DNA from: Neopestalotiopsis rosae
Lineage: Eukaryota > Ascomycota > Sordariomycetes > Amphisphaeriales > Sporocadaceae
Assembly (NCBI GenBank): GCA_023078685.1
Contig: JALGAS010000002.1
Span: forward strand, 2,790,001 to 2,854,000
DNA length: 64,000 nt
Direction of reading: 5' to 3'
Made by a program: the position numbers and the translations under genes. Of this stretch, positions 44,107 through 54,027 are shown piece after piece. Within the stretch, counting starts at the first letter, position 1; each line of letters begins with the position of its first letter. The notes beneath the pieces are model-generated. The model worked only from the letters and a program-made list of their open reading frames with translations, searched no databases and was not told where the DNA came from.

Positions 44107-47100
44107 TCAGAACAAAAACACCTCATCCGGTACTGTTGGACGTCTTTTCCATGCTGTAGCAGGCGACCGATCAAATACCCGGTTCCATCCCTCCAACTGC
44201 TCGTACAGCGCATTTGTCGCGTCTTGTACGCTCCTGTTTGGCACCGCTGTGCCCTGCCCAGACTGTGTCGATGGCGTAGAGGGTTTGGGCGGACCCTTGA
44301 CTGAAATGACGGACCCAGTATTGAGCCAAGTCCTTCGTACATCGTCTGCAATATGCTTGCTGAAGTTTACAATGTGCTCATTTCTGACCAAACCTGAGTC
44401 CCCGGTATAGAAATGCATCTCTTCGAGGAGAAGGGCTGGGTCGATCTGGAATCGTGGTTCGCAACCAGCCGCTGCAGCTTGGATGATTCCACAAAGGTAC
44501 TCACTAGCGGCGCGCGTGAAGTCGGTAAAGGACTCGATTTCTCGATTCAATGCTCGCCCTGTAGGAGTCTTCGAGTTCTCTGGCAAACATAAATATGCCA
44601 CCAGAGACGGGCCAAGGAGATTCAGGACTTTGACCAGCAGAGAAAAGAAGCGCAAATGATCCAACCCTACCGCGGCCAATTGCAAGTTGCTCAACTCATT
44701 CAAAGCGGCAGAGACAGATCTGACAAGGGTCAGTATACTGCCCATATCCTCCTGACCAATGCTCCGATACATGCATGGTCTGTCAGACTCTTCTGGCCCC
44801 GAGTAGCCGTCAAGGAGATCTTCCAATGAACAGACATAGGTATCTAGTAACAACCATGCCTCGGGTACTTTGACCGCACTTTTGACAATGGACGGTAACA
44901 TTCGATCAAGTATGAACGAGAATACGTGAGGATTCTCTATCCCCTTTCGCAGAATTGCCCGCTCTTGCTCGAGTTGGCTATTGGCCATGGCGATCTTGAA
45001 GTTTGAATAGAGGAAATAAAACAGAGTTGAGACTGATCTGGTATCACCATCCTCGAGTTTCAAGCCGTACGACAGGATTTGTGCCGTCTGCAGGCGAGGG
45101 TCCTGAGTCGATGGAGAGAATTCGGGGCTGATCTGATAGAAGAAGCCGTCAACTGGGCAGAAGTCGTGTTTCTTGATGAGAGGTATCATGGATCGCACAA
45201 AGTGCATAAAGGTCATGTGCGCGGCTGTATCGTGGACCATGGCTTTGAGATCCGTCTTCATCTGCTCCATCATGGACTTCAGCGCCCTGAAATATTCTTG
45301 CTGCATCTCTTGTCTTTCGCTTGCCGCTGCAAAACGCAACGTCCTTCGCATGAGGGAGAGGGTACGGTCGAAGAGGTCCCGATTCATCTCGTAGTCGGGA
45401 TCCTTGGTTGGCACAATCAGATCTTTGAAACAGTCCTTGCCTTGTCTCTTGAGAGCCTCTGCCAACTGATACTCGTATGCTAGTCCATCACAAGGCTTGG
45501 AAATAGCACAAAGGAATACCTCGAGAGGCGTGACATTGATTAGCTTGAGGTCGCCGGCGTTTCTCTCAATGAGAACTTTCACGAATAGACAAAGGTATCG
45601 TCGGGCATGCAAAGACAACTTCAAGGGAGGTCCTTCGAACAGGCCATATTTTCCAGGTAAGAAGAATGAACTCAGCCGTGTAACACCGTGACGCAAGCAT
45701 AGAGCCACGAGACGACCAGCAACTGTGGTTGTGCTTTCGAGCCAATTTGACTTTTCGCCACTGGAATTTGATGTTTTCTCTTCAGCAGTTGCCAACAGCG
45801 TTCTGGCCATGGAGAAAAATGGAACGGCAACGTGACGATCGAGGACCATGAGTGCGTCCTCGCCGTGCCATGAGTTGACAGAATCCGAGTTATCATTTTC
45901 CTCCATGAACTTTTCAGTACGAGCAACATAATGATCGACAATCTCCACAGCAACTCCTAGGGTGCTCCAGTCGAAATCAGGCTTCGCCAAGCTCATTCGG
46001 CTGAAGACCTCGTGGAGTTGGTAGGTGTTTAGGATGTATGAAGCTGCGGCGAGTGAGCGCGCATGTCGCATGACGTCTAGGTTGGCCTTCAGAGAGAAAT
46101 GCAAGACATCAATGGCAGCCTGCTTGTTCATGTTGATGACCCGTTTGACCAGTTCCGGGCTAACCCCATTCGAGGCATCTTTGGACATCCGCAGAAATTG
46201 TTGTTGAATATCTGACTCGACAGACGAGTATTGCTCGAGGACCTGTTGGAAGACATTATTCTGCCATGCTGCGAAGGGCTTGTAAGTCGTCTTGTCTTCG
46301 CCTGTCGAGGCAACAAATCGTGCTAGCTGATTCCAAGCCCTCAGGTTGATGAGACAGGCCTCCTTGTGCGAGCTCCCAGGAATAACGAGCTTCTCGAGCA
46401 TTTGCAGACTGGGACGCAGATCCTGAGGCAGACACCAAAAGAGTGTACACAGCAGATCGTGGTGATTTCTCAAAGAAGCCAGCTCATTCTCGTGGATGTC
46501 GCTTTCCTTGAGATATTGGCGGTCGTGGTTCGGTAGAACGCGAGCCTTCAGATTCTTGACATCCTTGATTAAGCCATACTTTCTCAGCCGCTGTATTGAC
46601 AAGCCCACCAGCTTCAAAAAGATGTGGAAGCAGCGGTCCTCTGGTTGCACGATCAACGCTACAGGACCGTCGAGATGTTCGAGAAAATCTGGTGACTTGT
46701 AGACCTCTTCATTTCGCAAATGTGATAAATTCTGAGCGGCAAAGAAGTCGAAGATGGTGCCGATAATGCTACTAGGCTTTCGCCATCCCCATTGTTCCAC
46801 AAGATAATGACAGCGACTGACAAGTGACCGGCAGTAGTCATTGAAGCTTGGAGATTGGCGAGGGTTAGCCTTGTACAGCTCGAAGACGCGACCCAATAGC
46901 TTTTGAGGTAGGTTCCAGCCCTCGAGTGGTGATGCGTTTCGAAGACCAGGGACCACAACTCCTGCATTGTCAAACTCCCCGAGAGGGAGTAGCAAGAAAA
47001 GAGTGTGCCACAGACGTTCGAAAGTTTGTGCGTCGTCGAGAGATATGACGCCCGGTTCCAACATTGCCGAGGAGACAATATCCCAGAAACTGGCTCGAGG

Positions 47101-50100
47101 AATACGAGAATCTTGTAGTAGTCTAATCAAGGTGACCCATCCAATGATGGAATACGTTTCGTTACGTACTCCCTGAGACCTCGCAGCGCGAAGCTGCAAC
47201 TCGTCGTAGAATGCAATTAGTTCTCTCAGACCAGCCCGCAGCAGAGCTTGGGCCGTCTGTTTTGCTGTCTTTTTGAGGAGATCTTCAATCTGTAGAGCTT
47301 CTGTGAGCTCAAGCGCTTCGCAGATTCTAAGAGCATGCAGCACGACCAGGAGAACACGTGTCAACACCTCGACGACCTGCCGCAAGTCTGAGACTTTTGC
47401 CATCGACGACGACATGCGGCTGAGAAATCCAGAAACGACCTCCTGAATTCGACGCACAAATAGTCGGCCACTCTCCAAATCTGGTAGGCTGAGATTCTCC
47501 TGGACGTAGTCGACGCTGAAATCAGCGGCTTGGGTTGCCGTCAATGCGGGTGCATTCACACCGCTAATAACTCCAGAGCTATCCTGCATTTTGTCTGCTA
47601 TCCAGTCGAAGAGCACTCCGAACTCAGATGAAGTGTTGGCGTCCCACAAGCCCCATTGTAGCACTTGCTCACCCAAGATCAGAGATCTTGAGCATCGTGG
47701 CTCGGCCATGCTGTCTGACTTTTTGCTCATCAACGCCTTTGAGATTCGACCCTGCCCCAGTATTGTGCTTTCGTGGAAATGTACGCCAGCATCAAGAGGA
47801 AAGACCTCAAAATGTGGTGTGTAGTGAGAACCAAACGGTCCCAACCCCAGCAACTTGTTGTCATTTCCAGTGCGTTCTGCAATATCTAGCGGCTCGAACA
47901 TCAAGCCACGCTCTTGCTCTTCCGGTAATGGATCATTGGCATGCACATATTGTGGTGCGAATATATCAATCTGTCTCGGCCGGTGGACCTTTCTTTGCAG
48001 TACACGTGGTTTGCGATTGACGGGTTGGATGCCAGGAACATCACCAGCCACTTCTATTGGTGGCGGAAGTCCTGGCTGAGGAGCTTGACCTCGAAAGGCT
48101 TGCTCTAACTGGACACTGACAGCAGATGATGGAGTCTTTCTATTCCGACGATAAATAGTGTCAAGGAGCTTTTTGCGAGCATGAAATGCTTGGCGATTTA
48201 CTTGATTATTGTCGGCCGTCTCAAGCTGAGCCGGCCTGAGAGCTGATCCTTGAGATTTGGAGCGGCTGAGAAGTCGCTGGACTGTGGCCGTTGCCGCGCA
48301 CTCTGACTCATCAGGTAAACTTCTTGATGTTGCTTGGTCCACATCAGCCTCACGATCAACGAACCCATCAATAGTCGCTTGTTTGACTAATTTCCGGGAT
48401 TGCGAAAAGCGGCTCGTTTGCGTAGAGCGCGCGTTCCCCGTTGAGACCCGAGGCCTATATAGATGGTTATCTGATATAGGTTGAAGAGGCCGGGAATCGG
48501 CTGTAGGCTGCGCAGAAGCTATTGGTAATGATCTCTGGCGCAGTTTTCCGGTCTTCCACTTGTTCAGTACTCCAAGTACATCTATGTTGTCCTGGCGGGA
48601 GCCAAGATTGATGTATTTGCGAGTCGGGCTGGATCTTCCCTTTCCCTTGCGCCGGCTCGCTGCACGAGCTGCCACCTTGAGGAATTGCGGCGCATCAGTG
48701 TCGATAACATCAATGATGCTCATCCTAGGGGGTGTGGCATTATGAGTGGTTCTCCTGTTCCTTTGAGGCTTTGGCCTTGCGATGTTTTGCATTGATCGAG
48801 TTCTTTGGGCTGATGTATTGCTCTTCGAATGGTCGAGCATGCCGGTGATTCTCTGTTGTCGTTTTCGTACGCCAGCTTGTCCATTGAAAACCTTTTGTGT
48901 CTTCAACCTCTTCACTGCAGGGCGCACGTTGGACTCGAATTCTGCGCTGGTCCGTTTCCTTTCTGGCAGCATGTGATCAATGTGGTCTTCTTCGACCACG
49001 GACCCTGCGTCGTCTTCAAAGACGGGGATATCTGCTGTTTCAAGCACATCAGACAGTTCATTATTTCGTAAGATCGTAACATCATCGTCATCGGAGTCAT
49101 CAAAGAGAAAGGGCATATTGATGGAGTGGCTTGCAGACACCTGGCGTCGTTGAGCCACCCCTTTGCGGTTGACTTTGTCTGGGGACCGCTCCGGACTTCT
49201 GCGAACAGGTCTCCGTGGCTTGCCGTTAGAAGTCTGCTGGTCTAGGGTAATCCATGAAGCCGGAAGTACTCCTTTCATCCGACGTTTGTACGCCATATTC
49301 GGTACCGGACTGCGGCTTGCGGACCGACCTCGGCTTTCTCGCCCAGAATTATCAAGATCCAAAGCTTCATCATCTGAACTGGAGTCTAGGTCCCCTGTGA
49401 GATCCACAGTAGCTCTTACAGGATTCGCTCGCACTGGTGTTGGATCGCGAGAAGCGATTACACTGCTGGGCTTTGGCGTGAGAGCGCCAAGCCCCGGTCC
49501 TGCTCTTGTAGAATCGCCTGCTCTGACTGCAGAGTTCATAGCAGGGCTCGTATGCGGAGGAGATGGCGGAATATCAAAGAATTTGAATGAAGTGGCTTGT
49601 GGAGATTTGGGCACTTCATCCGTATGGCCAAGCTGCCTGAGCTTCGTTGCCTTGCGTTTCGACGACTGTTTGGGAGACCCTTTCCGCTTGGCGTAAGTCG
49701 TCGTTTTGCCATGCCAGCGCTTCTTGAATAGTTCACCAAGAGATGGGAGATCCTCGTCATTTTGTGAGCTATTTAGCATCTCCTGCGAGGCAGAGGGTCG
49801 CCTTAGGGATGGAGAAGGTCTGGGAGGAGATGATAGTGCCAACTCGTCCCGATCATCATCGAATGATTCCAAAAACAAGGCTTGCTGTGATTCCTCAGTC
49901 GCATAGTCCTGTCCATTACCATTCGTGAGCTGACTATCATCCTCGTAGTCCTGCTCTTGCGAGTCTTCCTCTTGTGCCCCTTGCCTCTCCTCCGCTGGCG
50001 GCAGCCTGACCGGCCGAATGCCGTGTGTCTTGAATAGAGTGCTGTACTGGGCATTCTCTAGAAGGTAAGGATGTTCCTGAATGGGCTTTCGTGGTCTCAA

Positions 50101-50646
50101 TGACCGACCAAAACGAGCAGACTCTCGCCGAGCTACTGTTTCGTCGTTCTCGGCGTCGTCATCCACGACTACGGGCGATGCTATTGGGATTGCAACGGGC
50201 GCTGCAATGGGTGCTGCAATGGGCGCTGCAATGGTGCTTGGTTCGAACAGTGGCCTAGGGGTCACTTCTCGCTGATTCTGAAGTATCGAAGCTTCCTCAA
50301 AATCATTCCTGATTTGCGCCGGAGGTATTGTGTCTTCATCATCGCTAATATCGGGAGTGGAAAGTGGTGAAGACTCTGGTTCCTGTTGTATTGGTCTCGT
50401 CGGGATGTGAACCTCGATTCTTGGCCGCGATGCCGTGCTCCGGCCTATCTCGGCTCCTGCTGGGGACGACGAAGGCGGTATGTCCCATACAGAGGCATCT
50501 CCTCGACTTGTAGCCTCGACTCCCGGCTCTTTACTTTCCTCGCGCAGAGGTAGTGGCGGCAGCTCGAGTTGCTGTGATTCCTCGCTATCGAGAAGACTCT
50601 CTTCGTCCGAGTCGGGGACCTCTCCAAGATCCCTCCATTTCGCCAT
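44107..50646 (-). CDS. MMS22: Mus7/MMS22 family replication-fork repair protein
   Basis: One uninterrupted exon of 6.5 kb, 2179 residues, starting MAKWRDLGEVPDSDEE, a typical N-terminus for fungal Mus7/MMS22 proteins. The first ~900 residues are disordered, acidic and Ser-rich, with basic clusters. The rest is alpha-helical and holds the family's conserved region, starting about residue 950 (FPLDAGVHFHESTILGQG, then VLQWGLWDANTSSEFGVLF) and continuing through SWHGEDALMVLDRHVAVPF. In yeasts this protein acts with the Rtt101/Rtt107 ubiquitin-ligase module and helps cells survive fork stalling and alkylation damage in the nucleus. Degenerate PCNA-binding-like motifs occur at Q597-L604 and Q756-V763. 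A 12-bp tandem repeat encodes IAAP units near residues 135-150. Three ACGCGT boxes lie 100-145 bp upstream, suggesting G1/S expression. Confidence 0.88.
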   Translation of the reverse strand: MAKWRDLGEVPDSDEESLLDSEESQQLELPPLPLREESKEPGVEATSRGDASVWDIPPSSSPAGAEIGRSTASRPRIEVHIPTRPIQQEPESSPLSTPDISDDEDTIPPAQIRNDFEEASILQNQREVTPRPLFEPSTIAAPIAAPIAAPVAIPIASPVVVDDDAENDETVARRESARFGRSLRPRKPIQEHPYLLENAQYSTLFKTHGIRPVRLPPAEERQGAQEEDSQEQDYEDDSQLTNGNGQDYATEESQQALFLESFDDDRDELALSSPPRPSPSLRRPSASQEMLNSSQNDEDLPSLGELFKKRWHGKTTTYAKRKGSPKQSSKRKATKLRQLGHTDEVPKSPQATSFKFFDIPPSPPHTSPAMNSAVRAGDSTRAGPGLGALTPKPSSVIASRDPTPVRANPVRATVDLTGDLDSSSDDEALDLDNSGRESRGRSASRSPVPNMAYKRRMKGVLPASWITLDQQTSNGKPRRPVRRSPERSPDKVNRKGVAQRRQVSASHSINMPFLFDDSDDDDVTILRNNELSDVLETADIPVFEDDAGSVVEEDHIDHMLPERKRTSAEFESNVRPAVKRLKTQKVFNGQAGVRKRQQRITGMLDHSKSNTSAQRTRSMQNIARPKPQRNRRTTHNATPPRMSIIDVIDTDAPQFLKVAARAASRRKGKGRSSPTRKYINLGSRQDNIDVLGVLNKWKTGKLRQRSLPIASAQPTADSRPLQPISDNHLYRPRVSTGNARSTQTSRFSQSRKLVKQATIDGFVDREADVDQATSRSLPDESECAATATVQRLLSRSKSQGSALRPAQLETADNNQVNRQAFHARKKLLDTIYRRNRKTPSSAVSVQLEQAFRGQAPQPGLPPPIEVAGDVPGIQPVNRKPRVLQRKVHRPRQIDIFAPQYVHANDPLPEEQERGLMFEPLDIAERTGNDNKLLGLGPFGSHYTPHFEVFPLDAGVHFHESTILGQGRISKALMSKKSDSMAEPRCSRSLILGEQVLQWGLWDANTSSEFGVLFDWIADKMQDSSGVISGVNAPALTATQAADFSVDYVQENLSLPDLESGRLFVRRIQEVVSGFLSRMSSSMAKVSDLRQVVEVLTRVLLVVLHALRICEALELTEALQIEDLLKKTAKQTAQALLRAGLRELIAFYDELQLRAARSQGVRNETYSIIGWVTLIRLLQDSRIPRASFWDIVSSAMLEPGVISLDDAQTFERLWHTLFLLLPLGEFDNAGVVVPGLRNASPLEGWNLPQKLLGRVFELYKANPRQSPSFNDYCRSLVSRCHYLVEQWGWRKPSSIIGTIFDFFAAQNLSHLRNEEVYKSPDFLEHLDGPVALIVQPEDRCFHIFLKLVGLSIQRLRKYGLIKDVKNLKARVLPNHDRQYLKESDIHENELASLRNHHDLLCTLFWCLPQDLRPSLQMLEKLVIPGSSHKEACLINLRAWNQLARFVASTGEDKTTYKPFAAWQNNVFQQVLEQYSSVESDIQQQFLRMSKDASNGVSPELVKRVINMNKQAAIDVLHFSLKANLDVMRHARSLAAASYILNTYQLHEVFSRMSLAKPDFDWSTLGVAVEIVDHYVARTEKFMEENDNSDSVNSWHGEDALMVLDRHVAVPFFSMARTLLATAEEKTSNSSGEKSNWLESTTTVAGRLVALCLRHGVTRLSSFFLPGKYGLFEGPPLKLSLHARRYLCLFVKVLIERNAGDLKLINVTPLEVFLCAISKPCDGLAYEYQLAEALKRQGKDCFKDLIVPTKDPDYEMNRDLFDRTLSLMRRTLRFAAASERQEMQQEYFRALKSMMEQMKTDLKAMVHDTAAHMTFMHFVRSMIPLIKKHDFCPVDGFFYQISPEFSPSTQDPRLQTAQILSYGLKLEDGDTRSVSTLFYFLYSNFKIAMANSQLEQERAILRKGIENPHVFSFILDRMLPSIVKSAVKVPEAWLLLDTYVCSLEDLLDGYSGPEESDRPCMYRSIGQEDMGSILTLVRSVSAALNELSNLQLAAVGLDHLRFFSLLVKVLNLLGPSLVAYLCLPENSKTPTGRALNREIESFTDFTRAASEYLCGIIQAAAAGCEPRFQIDPALLLEEMHFYTGDSGLVRNEHIVNFSKHIADDVRRTWLNTGSVISVKGPPKPSTPSTQSGQGTAVPNRSVQDATNALYEQLEGWNRVFDRSPATAWKRRPTVPDEVFLF
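50193..50240 (-). repeat. 12-bp tandem repeat in MMS22 coding region
   Basis: Four units of GCAATGGGYGCT (plus strand), one to three differences each, encode repeated Ile-Ala-Ala-Pro on the minus strand. Confidence 0.85.
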
Positions 50647-51687
50647 GGAGCCGGAGATGCATAGCTATCTGGAAAGATCTACAAGCTCATGCTTTCGGGC
50701 GTTGTTGGTGGCGATATAAAATATCAAGTGAATTGTCATTCACAGACGCGTTGGTTGTCTCCGCGACGCGTTGGTTGTCTCCGCGACGCGTTCAGAGGTA
50801 GGCTGGCTTAAAGTGGCGCTAACTACCTAAACTAACCTACCCACGTACCGAAGCTAGCAACCTGCCCGCCAAGAAGCCCCACCATTTGAATATCGGGAGG
50901 ACTCAACATGAATATGGTAGGCATGGATAGCGGAATCAACTCAACAAATTGATGAGCCTTGCTTCGATAATCACGATACTATGAATTGGTGGCGATTGTG
51001 TGTCGAATCCCGCGGAGAAGTATGTTATTATTTACTTCGCCGTCAGCCTGTACTGTTAGCAGGCAAGGTATTGGTAGTCCTGTAGATAGGTGGGTATCTT
51101 TTGCACTAACACCCGTACACCCTTCTACGAGCGAACAGTAAAACGAACATTAAAGTCAATGGTCTGCTTCTTGTTCTGCGGAATGGCTAACGTCAATTTT
51201 GATTACAAGCATATCGCCGATAGTCCCGAGTATAGTAATGAACTTTTGGCACTCATATCTGTATTTGTAAGCACCCGTATGTACCGTAACTTGTAAGCAC
51301 TCCGATTCTTGTGGTCCTGGCGCTGAACACCATGTTGCGCCCTGGGCTAAGACATTCTCCAACTTTCCAAACACAAAGAAATGTTGCCGATTGGCTTGGA
51401 AGCTTGAAAATTATGTATGCTTGAGTTTAGTTCTCACTCGGAGTTTACAATACATCTTGTATAATGCTTATTCCCACCGTCCGCGACTACCCATGTCTGC
51501 CTAAGCAAGGTGAGAAGGAGGGTATCTTATGTCAATGTTCAGTATAAGAGCGGGTATTCACCAGCATTGGGCCGCTTCTAATCTCAGCCTCGTGCTCTTA
51601 ACTCTAAGCAATCAAGTCAGTAAATAACTTTCAAAGAATCATCTGCTATCAAACCAGTAGCCAACCACTGAGCCTCAATCAGACATA
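50647..51687. other. divergent intergenic region
   Basis: Shared upstream region of MMS22 (minus) and the SDR gene (plus). Besides the ACGCGT array it holds TACCTA-type motifs near 50823-50841. No gene is supported. Confidence 0.65.
50746..50791. promoter_or_regulatory. three MCB-like ACGCGT boxes at exact 20-bp spacing
   Basis: ACGCGT occurs at 50746-50751, 50766-50771 and 50786-50791, embedded in a tandem unit ACGCGTTGGTTGTCTCCGCG (two copies plus the start of a third). The boxes lie 100-145 bp upstream of the MMS22 start codon. ACGCGT is the MluI cell-cycle box bound by MBF-type factors that drive G1/S genes for replication and repair. Function here is inferred from sequence and position. 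Confidence 0.75.
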
Positions 51688-52521
51688 ATGTCAACAGTTT
51701 TGATCATTGGTGCTGGCCCGAATATCGGCTTGGCGACCGCCAAGATCTTTGCCGGCGCTGGTTACAAAGTCGCCATAGCCTCGCGCACCAAAACATCGGA
51801 TGCGTACAAGCACTACTTCTTCGATGCAAGTAAACCGGAGACCGTGTCGCGGTTGTTCGCAGAGATCAGGAAGGAGCATGGTGACCCAAAAGTAGTCATC
51901 TACAATGGTGAGTCTTTGGCAGCATAAGAAGTCGTTGCCTTGCCTCATGTCCATGAATACCCTCCATGGTTGACACTGGGAAACTGATGATGGGGCATTC
52001 TTTGAATCAGCCTATTCGCGAACCGCGACGCCTGAGAATCCCTTCTCGCTAAGCCTGGAGGAATACGCTCACGATAGCAACGTCAATGCCACATCGGTAT
52101 ATGCGGCAGCCAAAGAGGCCGTGGAAGGGTTTTCGAGAACAGGATCAGGCAGCACGTTCATCTTTACGGGCAACAAGTTGAATGTTGCCGGATTCTCTCA
52201 CTCGCTGGTCTTTGGTATGGGAAAGTCTGCCTCTGCACATTTGATCCGGGCTGCGAACAATAGCTTTGAAGGCAAAGGGTACAAGTGAGTAATTCTAGCA
52301 AGTGACCACATTCCCGGTCGTCAACAGTGAGCCTGCTAACATCGCCGTTCTCTAGATTCTACTACGTTGACCAAAGGCAAAGCGATGGAGGAATCACATA
52401 TCCCACAGGCGCAGAGGCTCATGGCAATACGTTCTTGGAGCTTGCGCAGGACGACAAACAAAGATCTTGGCACTACACCTTTGTGGATGGGCAAGGCTAT
52501 GTGGATTTTCAGGAACGATGA
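51688..52521 (+). CDS. atypical short-chain dehydrogenase/reductase-like protein
   Basis: Three exons: 51688-51907, 52011-52284 and 52356-52521, 219 residues. The joins read VVIYN|AYSRTATP and EGKGYK|FYYVDQRQ, both in frame. The N-terminus is a Rossmann fold with the SDR cofactor motif IIGAGPNIGLATAKIF (G8-x-x-x-N12-I-G14) and a basic ASR after strand 2, suggesting NADP(H). In the place of the catalytic Tyr-x-x-x-Lys there is F141-G-M-G-K145, and the catalytic Ser position reads FTGNKLN without Ser. I know of fungal SDR-like proteins with this Tyr-less form, but the function of the group is not established. The protein may bind NAD(P)H without classic SDR chemistry. No targeting signal is seen. 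Confidence 0.85.
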
Positions 52522-54027
52522 GTCCAGATCCAACTTTACCCAGAGACTCCACAGATTATGGTTGCCATACCTAGTTCAACACCTTGGCGGCTACTGTCAT
52601 ATCTGGCCAAGATCAGTAGCTTAAGTTGCTGGTTGATAATGGCCATAATAATGAATAGTATTGACAAGGAATCGTATACGAAGTCTTTAGCTCCGGCAGT
52701 CCGATCTTGGTAATCAGATCGCCCGATAGTCCGATAAGGATGTGTATACCACCGATGACTTCAATTCCAGATTCCACAATTCTTGATTCTATAGCAGTCA
52801 AGTCTTTAGTCAAATCTTTGTCACGGAAACAATAGCACGATCAAGTGATGCCAATATATCTTCACGTGTCAAGGTTGTGTCTGTGGCAAGGCGAAATTAC
52901 CGAAACTTCGGAGCATCTGTTTCGTCTTCTCGGATGTTTGGCAATGTCGAAATGCATCAAAAACAAGTATCTGTGAGGGACAAGCATTTTGAGCCGCCCG
53001 AAGAAACAAGGGTCATTGCAGGCGGAGCAGAGGTCGAAAGAGGACCTCTTATCATGATCATATCGGCCTTATTTGGGATCCGTGCATCGCCGACTGTGCG
53101 CAGACCAAGGCCAAAAACCTGGGAACCCACCAATCCGGCGTACTCATATGGCCTATAGCACGGTGCGGTGCCTGACTGCTATCGAGTACAGTGGCCAGAC
53201 CCCCCGGTCGGTTGTCGGTGCGGTTCGGACCAAGCCCGGACAAGCGAGTAACACGGTACCGCATCGTACAGAAGCAGATAGGGAGGCGAGACGCAGCGGC
53301 CGCTGAGCGTTGGACTGTAGATCCTAAGAATAGAGACCACGAATGGGCGTATGATCAAGTGATGAGACCTACCTTTTCAGGCACTTGAGGACAGCGGCAA
53401 GCGAGAGAAAGCGGATCGACGAAAGAAGTTATAGAAAATGGAGTCCCCTATAGGCTACCAGTTAAGGTTAATCACGGACAGAATTGGGGGTGGAGCCAGA
53501 GCGCATGGGGGAGTTCAAGTCGATTTGGTGGTCAGAGGCGCCCTGTGCGCAGGTAACGTAAGGTACGGTCAGCGTGGTAAAGGTGGGCCGAGGTAGCAGC
53601 AGCCTCCCTCTCAGTGGACGGTCGCGTATCGATAAGCAGCCAGGGACCGGCCGAGACAGGCTACAGCAGATTTATTTCCCAGTAAAAAGTTCCCTAGCAC
53701 TGCAGTGAGCAGCAGCAAGTAGCAGCTGCTGGGGCTCTTGACTGGCTGGCTGGCAACCGAAGGAAGAGGACAAACCACATTAATTCCCAAAGCCAAACCT
53801 CGCAAACTGGCCGCGCAGCCAATCCAAAGGCGCAACGTCATTTCCACAAACGAAGCGATACAACCCCATCTTGCAGCAATCCAGAATAACGTGCCCTATC
53901 TCGCTTGAACCCGCAGCGATTGTCGTCGTCATCGCCTTCTTCTTTCACGATAGACGCAACATAATTCCCCTCCCGATCTCCAATCTACAAACAAACTCAA
54001 CCTCCCAAGGCCAGAGCCAGGGCAAGG
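52522..54027. other. intergenic, no supportable gene
   Basis: Between the SDR gene and GET2. A 66-codon minus-strand frame (52613-52813) has a regular Ile/Leu pattern, but nothing around it supports a gene. Confidence 0.55.

Noticed and set aside
51001..51020. TGTCGAATCCCGC as a tRNA T-arm
   Set aside because: Flanking sequence does not form the remaining cloverleaf stems.
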